A DNA stretch of 64,000 bases from Gemmobacter denitrificans. Lineage in GTDB: Bacteria > Pseudomonadota > Alphaproteobacteria > Rhodobacterales > Rhodobacteraceae. The notes beneath the pieces are model-generated. The model was given only the letters and a program-made list of their open reading frames with translations. It ran no database searches and had not been told where the DNA came from. A program made the position numbers and the translations under genes. Shown here one piece after another: positions 16,700 through 26,838 of this stretch (its first letter is position 1; each line of letters starts with the position of its first letter). Location of the stretch: positions 186,001 to 250,000 of the forward strand of contig NZ_JBALHR010000002.1 in NCBI RefSeq assembly GCF_036964905.1, written 5' to 3'.

Positions 16700-17538
16700 C
16701 CGATGCAGCCCTGAACCGCATTGCCGAGGCGCTGGAGCGCCTCGCGCCGCCGCCTGCCCCTGCGCCTGATCTGGCCGCCGCCGAGGCTTTCGTCTGGCAG
16801 ACCGGGCCTGACCGTCTGGTGCCGGTGCCTGTGGTGTCACGGGTTGACCTGTCGCTTCTGGTGGGGGTGAACCGCGCGCGCGATACGCTGCACGCCAATA
16901 CCCGGCATTTCGCACAGGGCCTGCCTGCCAATAACGCCCTGTTGTGGGGGGCGCGGGGCATGGGGAAATCCAGCCTGGTGAAGGCCGTCCATGCCGCCGT
17001 GCGGGCTGAGGGCCATGATCTGAAGCTGGTGGAACTGGCGCGCGAGGATCTGCCGTCGGTCGCGCGGCTGCTGGCGCATCTGCGCGGGGCACCATCGCGT
17101 TTCATCCTGTTCTGCGATGATCTGTCCTTCAGTCAGGACGATCAGCATTACAAGAGCCTGAAGGCCGTGCTGGATGGCGGCATTGCCGGGCGGCCCGAAA
17201 ATGTCGTGCTTTATGCCACATCGAACCGCCGCCATCTGATGCCGCGCGACATGATCGAGAATGAACGGTCCACCGCGATCAACCCGAGCGAGGCGGTGGA
17301 AGAGAAGGTGTCGCTGTCCGACCGGTTTGGCCTGTGGCTGGGCTTCCATCCCTGCGGGCAGGACGAGTATCTGGCGATGATCGACGGCTATTGCGCGGCC
17401 TATGGCCTGCATGTCGCGCCCGATCAGCTGCGCGCAGAAGCCATCGAATGGCAGGCCACGCGCGGTGCGCGGTCGGGTCGGGTGGCCTGGCAATTCTTCA
17501 CCGATCTGGCGGCGCGCCACGGTGTGGCGCTGGCCTGA
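16696..17538 (+). CDS. DUF815-family AAA ATP-binding protein
   Basis: 280-residue predicted ATPase. Walker A reads GARGMGKSS (about 93-101) and Walker B FILFCDDLSF (about 140). This YcjX/DUF815-type family is widespread and of uncertain role. Translationally coupled to tatC by ATGA, so it is probably part of the tat transcript, suggesting but not proving a link to export or envelope function. Two hairpins follow its stop. Confidence 0.88.
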   Translation: MTDAALNRIAEALERLAPPPAPAPDLAAAEAFVWQTGPDRLVPVPVVSRVDLSLLVGVNRARDTLHANTRHFAQGLPANNALLWGARGMGKSSLVKAVHAAVRAEGHDLKLVELAREDLPSVARLLAHLRGAPSRFILFCDDLSFSQDDQHYKSLKAVLDGGIAGRPENVVLYATSNRRHLMPRDMIENERSTAINPSEAVEEKVSLSDRFGLWLGFHPCGQDEYLAMIDGYCAAYGLHVAPDQLRAEAIEWQATRGARSGRVAWQFFTDLAARHGVALA

Positions 17539-17551
17539 TCTGCGACGGGGG

Positions 17552-17586
17552 CCGGTCCTCAGGGGGATCGACCCCCTTCGGACCGG
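17552..17586 (+). repeat. Dispersed hairpin repeat, family 2, copy A
   Basis: Two-tier hairpin: CCGGTCC / GGACCGG outside and AGGGGG-ATCGA-CCCCCT inside, followed by CTGCCGCGGAAAAACGG. The inner stem, ATCGA loop and the TGCC-GGAAA-CGG tail recur at 23962-24006. It may also help end the tatABC-DUF815 transcript. Confidence 0.6.
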
Positions 17587-17605
17587 GCTGCCGCGGAAAA
17601 ACGGA

Positions 17606-17630
17606 AAGGCCGGGCATCAGGCCCGGCCTT
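17606..17630. terminator. Hairpin terminator between DUF815 gene and nlpD
   Basis: 10-bp perfect stem AAGGCCGGGC / GCCCGGCCTT with loop ATCAG. On the minus strand it is followed by TTTCCGTTTTT, suiting nlpD; on the plus strand only a weak T-rich stretch follows. Confidence 0.8.
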
Positions 17631-17664
17631 GGTCTTTCTGGAGGCGTTCGCAGGCCGGGCGCAG

Positions 17665-18975
17665 TTACTGCAGATATTTCAGCGGATCGACCGAGTCGAA
17701 GCCCTTGCGCACCTCGAAATGCAGGAAGGACGGCGATCCCGCGCGCACCTTGGCAATCGGTTGGCCGCGCTTCACCGTGGCCCCTTTGGCCACGGAGACC
17801 GCATCAATCCCGCCATAGACGGTGAGCAGATTGTCGGCATGGCGGATCACGAGGATCGGCACGCCATCGGTGTTCTTGGTGATGGCGGCCACTGTGCCAT
17901 CCCCTGCGGCGGCCACGCTGGTGCCAGCACCGGCCCCGATGTCGATGCCTTCGTTCTTGCCTTTGGCATAGCCCCGGATGATCTGGCCCGAGACCGGCAT
18001 CGCCAGTTTGGCGGATGAGGCCGCGCTGCGGGTCGCGCCCAGATCGGCCACCGGCTTGGCCGGAGCCGCCGGGGTTGCTGCCGGGGCGGGTTTGGCACCG
18101 GGGGCGGCGGGTTTGGTGGGGCGTTCGGCAGGCGGTTGCAGGGCCACCACGGGGGGTTCATCCACCGTGGGCAGCGGTTTGGCGGCTGAGGGCGGCACCG
18201 GGGTCGGTGTGCCTTCGCCCGGCACGGTGACTGCCGTTGCAGACGGGGCAGCTGTCGCTACGGCCTGAGGCGCAGGGGTCGGGATCAGCAGATACTGGCC
18301 TTCGCGCACGGTCATCTGCGCATCCAGCCCGTTCCATTCCGCCAAGGCCTTGGGGTTCACGTTATAGGCCCGGGCAATGATGAAGGCCGTCTCGCCGCGC
18401 TTGACCTGATGGCGGGCGGGTTCCACGCCCGGGGCTTGTGCGGCGGATTGCGGGCCGGTCTGCCAGCCTTGCGGGGCGGCAGTGGGGGCCGGGCTGGCGC
18501 GGTTGATGGCCGAACCTGCGACGGTGGTGACATCGATGGAGCCTGCGCGGATCGGGGCGCCCACGATGGCACCTGTCGCCACAGGCGCCGCACCGGGGGC
18601 GGTGCTGGCTTCGGCCACCCGGCGGGGCAGGGCCATCACCTCGCCCTCGCGCAGCGGATCGCCCGGCTGCACTGCGTTGTAGCGGGCCAGTTCACCGACA
18701 TCGATCCCGACCCGCGCGGCCAGAGCGCCGACCGTATCGCCGCGTCGCGCCACGGCAACCTGATAGCCGGGGTAAGAGATCACGCCGCGCGCATCGGGCG
18801 TGGGGCGGTTCGCACTGGCGGCCAGCGCCGCATCGGCGGTGGAGATGCCGCGTGGCCGGAAATCCCAGTCAAAGGGCCGCCCGCCGCCGATGCCATTGTT
18901 GCAGGCCGTCAGCAGCATCAAGGCGCTGCCCATCAGTATGAATTGCGGAATGCGGGAAATGCGGGTGGTAACCAT
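17665..18975 (-). CDS. nlpD: NlpD-like lipoprotein with LysM repeats and a degenerate M23 (LytM) domain
   Basis: 436 residues. Start MVTTRISRIPQF chosen because it gives a lipoprotein signal ending in LLTAC, with the lipidated Cys at 25. Two LysM modules follow (about 60-105 and 180-225), then a Pro/Ala-rich linker and a C-terminal M23 fold. Zinc-ligand positions are lost: NEGIDIG in place of HxGID, YGGI in place of YAHL, and FLHFE in place of HLHFE. That is the pattern of NlpD/EnvC-type activators of amidases in cell division rather than active endopeptidases. Last gene of surE-pcm-nlpD. Confidence 0.9.
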   Translation of the reverse strand: MVTTRISRIPQFILMGSALMLLTACNNGIGGGRPFDWDFRPRGISTADAALAASANRPTPDARGVISYPGYQVAVARRGDTVGALAARVGIDVGELARYNAVQPGDPLREGEVMALPRRVAEASTAPGAAPVATGAIVGAPIRAGSIDVTTVAGSAINRASPAPTAAPQGWQTGPQSAAQAPGVEPARHQVKRGETAFIIARAYNVNPKALAEWNGLDAQMTVREGQYLLIPTPAPQAVATAAPSATAVTVPGEGTPTPVPPSAAKPLPTVDEPPVVALQPPAERPTKPAAPGAKPAPAATPAAPAKPVADLGATRSAASSAKLAMPVSGQIIRGYAKGKNEGIDIGAGAGTSVAAAGDGTVAAITKNTDGVPILVIRHADNLLTVYGGIDAVSVAKGATVKRGQPIAKVRAGSPSFLHFEVRKGFDSVDPLKYLQ

Positions 18976-19040
18976 GGCTCGCCTCGTTCCTGCCCGGTTG
19001 ATCCGGGTCCTGCACAATACGCTATGTTGTGAGCGGAACT

Positions 19041-19706
19041 TTACTCGACCGCAAGACCTTCGACCAGTGGGACAAAGCGCACCGGGCGCAATTCTTCGTA
19101 GTCAAAGCCGGTTTCGGTGCGGGTCACCTTGATCAGGCTTTGAACATGATCCGATTGACCGACCGGCAACACCATGATCCCCCCCGGTTTCAACTGCTGC
19201 AACAGCGGGGTCGGCGCGTCTTCGGCGGCGGCGGTGACGATGATGCGGTCGAACGGCGCCTGTTCCGGCCAGCCGAAACTGCCATCGCGGGCAACGGCGG
19301 TGATATTGGCAAGGCTCAGGTCCTGAAACAGCGCCACTGCCTCGCGCACCAGACGGCGGTGGCGGTCAATGGTATAGACCCGGCGTGCCAGAAGGCTCAG
19401 GATTGCGGCCTGATAGCCCGATCCGGTACCCACCTCCAGCACCACGTCGCGCGGCTGCACATTCAGCGCCTGCGTCATCAGACCCACGACCGAGGGTTGG
19501 CTGATGGTCTGACCGCAGGAAATCGGCAGCGGCATGTCTTCATAGGCGCGATCGGCAAAGATGCCGCGCACGAACTGGCCGCGATCCACCCGCTCCATCG
19601 CGGTCAGCACCCGGCTGTCGGTGATCCCCCGCGAACGCAGGGCAAAGAGAAAGCGCATCTTGCGTTCCGCCGGGTCGTCAGGCTGATCCGGCGCCCCTGT
19701 CGTCAT
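19041..19706 (-). CDS. pcm: Protein-L-isoaspartate O-methyltransferase
   Basis: 221-residue SAM-dependent repair enzyme methylating isoaspartyl residues of damaged proteins. The SAM-binding motif VLEVGTGSGYQAAIL, the upstream ISCGQTISQPSVVG substrate loop and PGGIMVLPVG are all typical. The start overlaps the surE stop by four bases, so translation is coupled. Confidence 0.95.
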   Translation of the reverse strand: MTTGAPDQPDDPAERKMRFLFALRSRGITDSRVLTAMERVDRGQFVRGIFADRAYEDMPLPISCGQTISQPSVVGLMTQALNVQPRDVVLEVGTGSGYQAAILSLLARRVYTIDRHRRLVREAVALFQDLSLANITAVARDGSFGWPEQAPFDRIIVTAAAEDAPTPLLQQLKPGGIMVLPVGQSDHVQSLIKVTRTETGFDYEELRPVRFVPLVEGLAVE

Positions 19707-20491
19707 GCCAGCCGCGCCTCAAGCTCGGTCAGCATGTCATGCGCGGTCAGATCGGCGCGCATCGGCGTGACCGAGATATAGCCCGACAGGTTCAGCGCCG
19801 CGTCGCTGCCCGGCAGGGTCGGGGTATGCTGCGGGCCGCCCTTGATCCAGAGGAATTTCCGGCCCGAGGGCGAATGATGCGGCTCCACCGAAAAGGCGGT
19901 ATCGCGGCGAAAGCCCTGCGGCCCGACCTTCACGCCCTTGACCCGGCTGGCGGGCAGGGGGGGGAAGTTCACATTGTAGAACAGTTTGTAATCCGCCTCG
20001 CGCTGCCACAACCCGGCATCCACCAGCGATCTGACAACCGCCGGGCCATGGACGCGGGCCGCTTCGAACGGGTCAGCCAGATCGGCGGTTTCGGGGCCGA
20101 GGAATTGCGAGAGCGCAATGGCCGGGATGCCCTGCAAGGCGGCTTCCATCGCGCCGCCAATCGTGCCGGAATACAGCGTGTTCTCGGCGGCATTGTTGCC
20201 CCGGTTCACCCCCGACAGCACCAGATCGGGCTTGGCCCCTTGCAGTACATCATAGAGCGCGGCCAGCACGCAATCGGCAGGGCTGCCCTCTGCGGCATAG
20301 CGGCGATGGCCCAGCTTGGCGATCATCATCGGGTGGGTATAACTGATGCAATGCCCGACGCCCGATTGTTCAAAGGCGGGGGCCACGGTCCAGACTTCGC
20401 CCTCAGGGCCGGCAAGGCCTTGGGCGATTTCGGTCAGCACCTCAAGCCCGGGGGCGTTGATGCCATCATCATTGGTGATCAGGATACGCAT
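19703..20491 (-). CDS. surE: 5'/3'-nucleotidase SurE
   Basis: 262-residue survival protein E, a metal-dependent nucleoside monophosphate phosphatase. The start MRILITNDDGINAPG carries the metal-binding Asp pair; LSGVNRGNNAAENTLYSGTIGGAMEA is the family signature. First gene of the surE-pcm-nlpD series. The 141-base spacer to the divergent DCC gene must carry its promoter. Confidence 0.96.
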   Translation of the reverse strand: MRILITNDDGINAPGLEVLTEIAQGLAGPEGEVWTVAPAFEQSGVGHCISYTHPMMIAKLGHRRYAAEGSPADCVLAALYDVLQGAKPDLVLSGVNRGNNAAENTLYSGTIGGAMEAALQGIPAIALSQFLGPETADLADPFEAARVHGPAVVRSLVDAGLWQREADYKLFYNVNFPPLPASRVKGVKVGPQGFRRDTAFSVEPHHSPSGRKFLWIKGGPQHTPTLPGSDAALNLSGYISVTPMRADLTAHDMLTELEARLA

Positions 20492-20632
20492 CTGGCCCCT
20501 TTCCTTGCGCTTTCTGATTAGACAAAGCCGGGCCGGGCGGCAAGCATCCGCCGAAGGCTGCGCCAATTTCGCCGCAGGGCTGCGGCATCGCTGCCGCTTG
20601 ACGCAGAACTGTGGCGTGCCCAGCTAGAGAGC

Positions 20633-21094
20633 ATGACACGCGCAATCCCGGTGACCGACCTGCCGCCCCCTTTGCAGGCCCTGATCGCAGGGCGTGACCT
20701 GATCGTTTTCGATGGGGTCTGCGTGCTGTGTTCCGGGTTTTTCCGTTTTGTGCTGGCGCGGGACAGGGCTGAGCGGTTCAGCTTTGCCACGGCACAAAGC
20801 CCGCTGGGCCAAGGGCTTTATGCGGCGCTTGGCCTGCCGCTGAAGGCGTTTGAAACCAATCTCGTGATCGTGGATGGACGGATCTACCAGCGGCTGGATG
20901 CCTTTGCGGCGGCGATGGGTGCCTTGGGCCTGCCCTGGTCGCTGCTGGCTGGGCTGCGGGTGCTGCCGGGGTTTGTGAAGGACCCTGCCTATCACCTGAT
21001 TGCGCGCAATCGTTATCGGTGGTTCGGGCAGTCGGATACCTGCCTGCGTCCCGATGCGCGGCTGCGTGACCGGTTCCTGCCGGGCGGGTATTGA
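20633..21094 (+). CDS. DCC-family thiol-disulfide oxidoreductase-like protein (DUF393)
   Basis: 153-residue small protein with the family-defining D-x-x-C-x-x-C motif (FDGVCVLCSGF, about residues 26-36) in a predicted thioredoxin-like fold. The role is unknown, probably redox-related. A -35-like TTGACG (20598-20603) lies so close upstream that the transcript could be nearly leaderless. Convergent with the PuuA-like gene. Confidence 0.85.
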   Translation: MTRAIPVTDLPPPLQALIAGRDLIVFDGVCVLCSGFFRFVLARDRAERFSFATAQSPLGQGLYAALGLPLKAFETNLVIVDGRIYQRLDAFAAAMGALGLPWSLLAGLRVLPGFVKDPAYHLIARNRYRWFGQSDTCLRPDARLRDRFLPGGY

Positions 21095-21114
21095 TCCGCC
21101 CGGCGGCGGTCAGG

Positions 21115-22509
21115 TCAGACCGTGTGCAGGTAAAGGTCGAAATCCACCTCTGACACCGTGCGCGCCACCCGCGCATATTCGGCCGCCTTGATGGCGGTGA
21201 AGGTGCGGTGCATATCCGGCCCAAGCGCGTCTTTCAGGAACTCCGAGCCCTGCGCGGCCACGATGGCCGAGCGCCAGTCCGCCGGAATTGGCGGTGCGTC
21301 CTGGCCTGCATCATAGCCATTGCCGGTGGTTTCCGGCCCCGGATTGATCTTTTCGATCAGGCCCTTGCGAATACCCGCCAGCACGGTTGCCGCCACCAGA
21401 TAGGGGTTGGCATCCACCCCCGCCGGGCGATGTTCGATCCGGCGCGCGCGAATGTCACCGGCCGGAATGCGCAGCGCGACTGATCGGTTGTTCACCCCCC
21501 AGGTCGGGCTGACCGGGGCGTAGGATTGCGACGAGAACCGCCGCCAGCTGTTCGCATGCGGGGCAAAGACCAACATGCTTTCGCCCATGGTCGCGCGCAA
21601 CCCGCCAAGCGCATGCAGGATCGTGTCGGACCACTGGCCCTCGACGTCTTCCACAAAGACATTACGTCCGTCCCGGTCTTGCATCGAGACGTGGAAATGC
21701 ATGCCCGAGCCTGCGTAATCCTCATTCGGTTTGGCCATGAAACAGGCCGTCACCCCATGTGCCCGTGCCTGCGCCCGCACGATCCGCTTCAGCCGCATCA
21801 GATCATCGGCGGCCAGCATCACGTCTTCGCGGTAATGCAGCGTCAGCTCATATTGGCCGGGGGCATATTCGCTGATCATCGTTTCGGCCTTGATGCCGGA
21901 TTTCTCCGCCGCCGCGTAAATGTCCGAGAACAGCGGCAGCATGCCATGCAGGTGATCGACCGAATACACTTCGGTCTTGGTGGAGGGGCGGTCATCCAGC
22001 ACATCGCGCGCTGGCACCATCTTGCCGCGCGCATCGCGTTCATTCGACAGCAGGAAAAACTCCAGCTCGAACGCGCCTGCCGGTTTCAGGCCCATCTCGG
22101 CCAGCCGATCCACCTGCCGTTGCAGCGCATGACGCGGATCGGAGGACATCTTGTTGCCCTCCAGATCATACATCGACATGAACACCTCACCACGCGGGGG
22201 CGTGGTGTTGTGCAGGGGCTTCAAGGTGCCGGGGATCGGCCAGGCCCGTAAATCACCATCGCCCTGATCCCAGATCAGCCCGGTTTCATGCACATCCTCG
22301 CCGCAGATATCGAGGCCAAGGATCGAGATCGGCAGATGCCGCCCGCCCTTGTAGAAGGACAAAAGCTCGTGGCGGCGGATGATCTTGCCACGGCCAATGC
22401 CATTGGCATCGTGCAAGACGATGTCGAAAGCCTCGATTTCGGGATGCGCGGCCAGAAAGGCCTCCGCCTCGGCGAGGGTGGAGCCGGAGGGGCTGAAAGT
22501 CTCGGTCAT
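21115..22509 (-). CDS. Glutamine-synthetase-family gamma-glutamyl ligase (PuuA-like)
   Basis: 464-residue glutamine synthetase-like enzyme. Catalytic-core motifs are visible: ELEFFLL, SEYAPGQYELTL, GSGMHFHVSM, NRSVALRIP and RRIEHRPAG. It is closer in layout to PuuA-type gamma-glutamylpolyamine or amine ligases than to GlnA, which has a different N-terminus. Such enzymes join glutamate to an amine with ATP. The gene is three bases downstream of a class III aminotransferase on the same strand, next to arginine-degradation genes. The actual amine substrate cannot be read from sequence. Confidence 0.85.
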   Translation of the reverse strand: MTETFSPSGSTLAEAEAFLAAHPEIEAFDIVLHDANGIGRGKIIRRHELLSFYKGGRHLPISILGLDICGEDVHETGLIWDQGDGDLRAWPIPGTLKPLHNTTPPRGEVFMSMYDLEGNKMSSDPRHALQRQVDRLAEMGLKPAGAFELEFFLLSNERDARGKMVPARDVLDDRPSTKTEVYSVDHLHGMLPLFSDIYAAAEKSGIKAETMISEYAPGQYELTLHYREDVMLAADDLMRLKRIVRAQARAHGVTACFMAKPNEDYAGSGMHFHVSMQDRDGRNVFVEDVEGQWSDTILHALGGLRATMGESMLVFAPHANSWRRFSSQSYAPVSPTWGVNNRSVALRIPAGDIRARRIEHRPAGVDANPYLVAATVLAGIRKGLIEKINPGPETTGNGYDAGQDAPPIPADWRSAIVAAQGSEFLKDALGPDMHRTFTAIKAAEYARVARTVSEVDFDLYLHTV

Positions 22510-22512
22510 GGA

Positions 22513-23880
22513 TCAGAACAATTCGTCAAGGATTTCGTCGAAAGCGGCGATCAGGCGGTCGATCTGGCGCTTGGTGGTGGCGGGGCTGACCAGCATCATG
22601 TTGTGGAAGGGCGCGATCAGGCAGCCGCGATTGAGAAGCGCAGTATGGATCGCCGCTTCCACCTCGGGCTGATGGGCATGGGCGGCCTCGGCGCCGTTTT
22701 TCAGCGGGCCGGGGGCGCAGATGAATTCCACCCGCGCGCCCACCCGCACCACATGCCAGGGCGCGCCATGGCGGTTGATCGACCGGGCCAGCCCGGACGA
22801 AAGCCGCTCCGCCCCCTTTTCCATGTGCTTGTAGGCGCTTGGCGTCATCACCTCGGACAGGGTGGCGCGCAGGCAGGCAAATTGCATCGGATTGGCCGAC
22901 AGTGTGGTGCCCATGCCGGAATGGCCGGGCGCCCGCGTGGCATTATAGGCGGCGAAGCGATCCGCCAGTTCGGGGCGCATGCCCCAGACGGCAGTGGGCA
23001 TACCGCCGGCCACGCATTTGCCCACCACGAACATATCGGGGTTCAGCGAATGGACCTTGGTATAGCCGCCAAAGCCTGAGGAAATGGTGTGGGTTTCGTC
23101 AATGATCAGCAGGCTGCCATATTTTCGGGTCAGTGCCCGCAGCCCGTCATGAAAGCCCGCCTCGGGCAGTACCATGCAGGAATTGGTCATCACCGGTTCG
23201 GTCAGCACGGCGGCCACGTCGCCGGTTTGCAGCGCGGCTTCAACGGCGGCAATGTCATTGAATTCCACCGCCACGGCACCCTCGGCCAGATCGGTGAATT
23301 GGCCGACAAGACCTTGGCGCGATTGGGTCTTGCCGTCGCGCAGTTCGACCATCGTGTCATCCAGCGTGCCGTGATAGCAGCCGTTGAACACCAGCACCTT
23401 GCGCCGCCCCGTCACCGCGCGGGCGACGCGCAAGGCAAAGCGGTTGGCATCGGTCGCCGTCGTGGCGATCTGCCAGCGGAAATCCCCGAATGTCTGTGTC
23501 AGAAGCGCGGCGGCGTCGAGCGCGGCCTCGGTCGGCAGCATATAGGTCAGGCCATGCCGGGCCTGCGCGCGGATGGCACGGGCCACGGGTGCGGGCGAAT
23601 GGCCGAACATCGACCCGGTATCGCCCAGGCAGAAATCATGAATTTCATTGCCGTCAATATCGGTGATCTTCGCCCCCTTCGCCGAGTGCACCAGCATGGC
23701 GAAGGGCATCGGCCAGTCCTTCATCCAGTGCATTGGCACACCGTCGAGGAACTGCGACGCCCCGGTTTCGAGGGCCTTGCGGGTTTTGGGGCGGCGGCTG
23801 GCATAGCGTTCCGCCTCGCGCCGGGCGAGTTTGGTCAGCTTTTCAGGGGCGATACCTGCGACAAGGGGGGAATCGGTCAT
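22513..23880 (-). CDS. Class III (glutamate-1-semialdehyde-type) PLP aminotransferase
   Basis: 455-residue PLP enzyme of the HemL-like branch. The start follows GGAG; the longer frame runs back through the palindrome and lacks family similarity. Key segments: DTGSMFGHSP, NGCYHGTLDD, LIIDETHTISSGFGG (cofactor Asp) and VVGKCVAGGMPTAVWG (Schiff-base Lys). Probably transaminates an omega-amino compound delivered by the neighbouring pathway. Co-transcribed with the PuuA-like gene; a perfect 20-bp palindrome lies 32 bases upstream of the start. Confidence 0.85.
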   Translation of the reverse strand: MTDSPLVAGIAPEKLTKLARREAERYASRRPKTRKALETGASQFLDGVPMHWMKDWPMPFAMLVHSAKGAKITDIDGNEIHDFCLGDTGSMFGHSPAPVARAIRAQARHGLTYMLPTEAALDAAALLTQTFGDFRWQIATTATDANRFALRVARAVTGRRKVLVFNGCYHGTLDDTMVELRDGKTQSRQGLVGQFTDLAEGAVAVEFNDIAAVEAALQTGDVAAVLTEPVMTNSCMVLPEAGFHDGLRALTRKYGSLLIIDETHTISSGFGGYTKVHSLNPDMFVVGKCVAGGMPTAVWGMRPELADRFAAYNATRAPGHSGMGTTLSANPMQFACLRATLSEVMTPSAYKHMEKGAERLSSGLARSINRHGAPWHVVRVGARVEFICAPGPLKNGAEAAHAHQPEVEAAIHTALLNRGCLIAPFHNMMLVSPATTKRQIDRLIAAFDEILDELF

Positions 23881-23911
23881 GCGAAGCTCCGGGATTTGCC
23901 CGCTTATGCCG

Positions 23912-23931
23912 TTGAATTTGATCAAATTCAA
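23912..23931. promoter_or_regulatory. Perfect 20-bp palindrome, operator candidate
   Basis: TTGAATTTGATCAAATTCAA, fully self-complementary with no spacer and strikingly AT-rich for this genome. It sits upstream of the aminotransferase-puuA operon, in the 180-base gap after aruI. Its centre TTGATCAA resembles half-sites of several regulator families, so the regulator is not assigned. Confidence 0.7.
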
Positions 23932-23961
23932 GCAGGCTTTCGGCAAAGGGGCGCGTCCGTC

Positions 23962-24006
23962 GGGGGCATCGAGCCCCCTCCGGCCGCATTGCCATGGAAA
24001 GCGGCA
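23962..24006 (+). repeat. Dispersed hairpin repeat, family 2, copy B
   Basis: GGGGGC-ATCGA-GCCCCC stem-loop followed by TCCGGCCGCATTGCCATGG and AAAGCGG. It shares the loop ATCGA and the downstream TGCC-GGAAA-CGG layout with the element at 17552. It lies between aruI and the palindrome at 23912. Confidence 0.6.
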
Positions 24007-24060
24007 GCGTGTCGCACCTGTCTGGCGGCTGCACTATGCCTGCCAGCCCCGAAATGCAGA

Positions 24061-25638
<1,578 letters not shown>

Positions 25639-25650
25639 GTCTCTCCCCCT

Positions 25651-26838
25651 TCAGGCCGCGCGGTCCAACAGGCGCGCGGCATGGCGCGCAATGCGGCTGC
25701 AGCCTTCTTCGGTCACGGCATCCGGCTGGCTCAAGGCCAGCCGCAGCCAGCCCGACAGCGCCGCGCCAAAGCTTTCGCCCGGCATCACGGCGACCTGTTC
25801 GGCCTCCAGCAGCCCGGCAGCGAAATCCTGCCCCGAAAGCCCGGTCGCCCGAACATCGACCAGCGCGAACATTCCGGCATCGGGGCAGTGCACCCGCAGC
25901 CCGGCCACCCCATGCAGCCGATCATGGATCAGCGCCGCCCGGGCCGAGAACCGCGCGACCATTCCCGCAGCAACTTCGGACGGGGCCGAGATGGCCGCCG
26001 CCGTCATGTCGGCGATGAAAGGTTGATTGCCGAACAACATGGTTTCCGACAGCGGCAGAAGCCGGGCGCAGAATTCAGCCGGGCCGACACACCATCCCGA
26101 CCGGAATCCGGGCGCGGCATGGGATTTGGAAATCGAGGCGCAGGCGATGGCCCTGTCTGCCAGTTCTGGCAGATCGAGCGGCGAAACGAAGTCCACCCCG
26201 TCGAACACCAGATCCTCGTACACCTCGTCCGAGAGAACCCACAGATCATGCGCGCGGGCAATTTCGCTGATGGCCGCCAGATCGGCGCGGGTCAACACGG
26301 CGCCGGTCGGGTTGTGCGGGGTATTGAGAAAGATCACCCGGCTGCGCGGTGTGACGGCGCGGGCCAGATCGGCGGGGTCCAGCCGGAAGCCGCGTTCGGG
26401 GCGCAGCGTGACCCCGACCGGCGCGGCACCGGTGGCGCGGATCAGGCCTTCATAGGTGGCATACATCGGGTCGCCCACCAGAACCTCATCCCCGGCTTCC
26501 ACAAGGGCCATCAGGATGGCGTAAAGCGTGGTCTGGGTGCCCGGAAAACACATGACCTGATCCGGGCTGATCGTCCGCCCGCGCCGTGCCGAATAGCGGT
26601 CGGCCAATGCGCGCGTCAGGGCGGGCTCGCCCCGGCCATTGCTGTATCCGGTCCGGCCCGCCCGCATCGCCGTGGCTGCGGTTTCGATCAGATTGTCGGG
26701 GCAGGGCACGTCGGGCTCGCCGATGGTGAATTCCAGCACCGGCAGGCCTGCGGCCTTCATGGCCCGGGCCTTGGCGTGGATTTCCCATTTGGCCCCGCCC
26801 AGATCGGCAAGGCGCGTGGTGACGGACGCATATCTCAT
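25651..26838 (-). CDS. aruH: Probable arginine--pyruvate transaminase
   Basis: 395-residue class I/II PLP aminotransferase. The N-terminus MRYASVTTRLADLGGAKWEIH follows the AruH pattern MRY-x3-T-x-R-x-A-x2-G-x3-W-x-IH as I recall it. Also visible are NTPHNPTGAVL, LSDEVYEDLVFDG and the PLP Lys in ASISKSHAAPGFRSGW. AruH converts arginine plus pyruvate to 2-ketoarginine plus alanine, the substrate for AruI next door. The start overlaps the TetR gene stop by four bases (ATGA), so it forms one operon with it. Confidence 0.82.
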   Translation of the reverse strand: MRYASVTTRLADLGGAKWEIHAKARAMKAAGLPVLEFTIGEPDVPCPDNLIETAATAMRAGRTGYSNGRGEPALTRALADRYSARRGRTISPDQVMCFPGTQTTLYAILMALVEAGDEVLVGDPMYATYEGLIRATGAAPVGVTLRPERGFRLDPADLARAVTPRSRVIFLNTPHNPTGAVLTRADLAAISEIARAHDLWVLSDEVYEDLVFDGVDFVSPLDLPELADRAIACASISKSHAAPGFRSGWCVGPAEFCARLLPLSETMLFGNQPFIADMTAAAISAPSEVAAGMVARFSARAALIHDRLHGVAGLRVHCPDAGMFALVDVRATGLSGQDFAAGLLEAEQVAVMPGESFGAALSGWLRLALSQPDAVTEEGCSRIARHAARLLDRAA

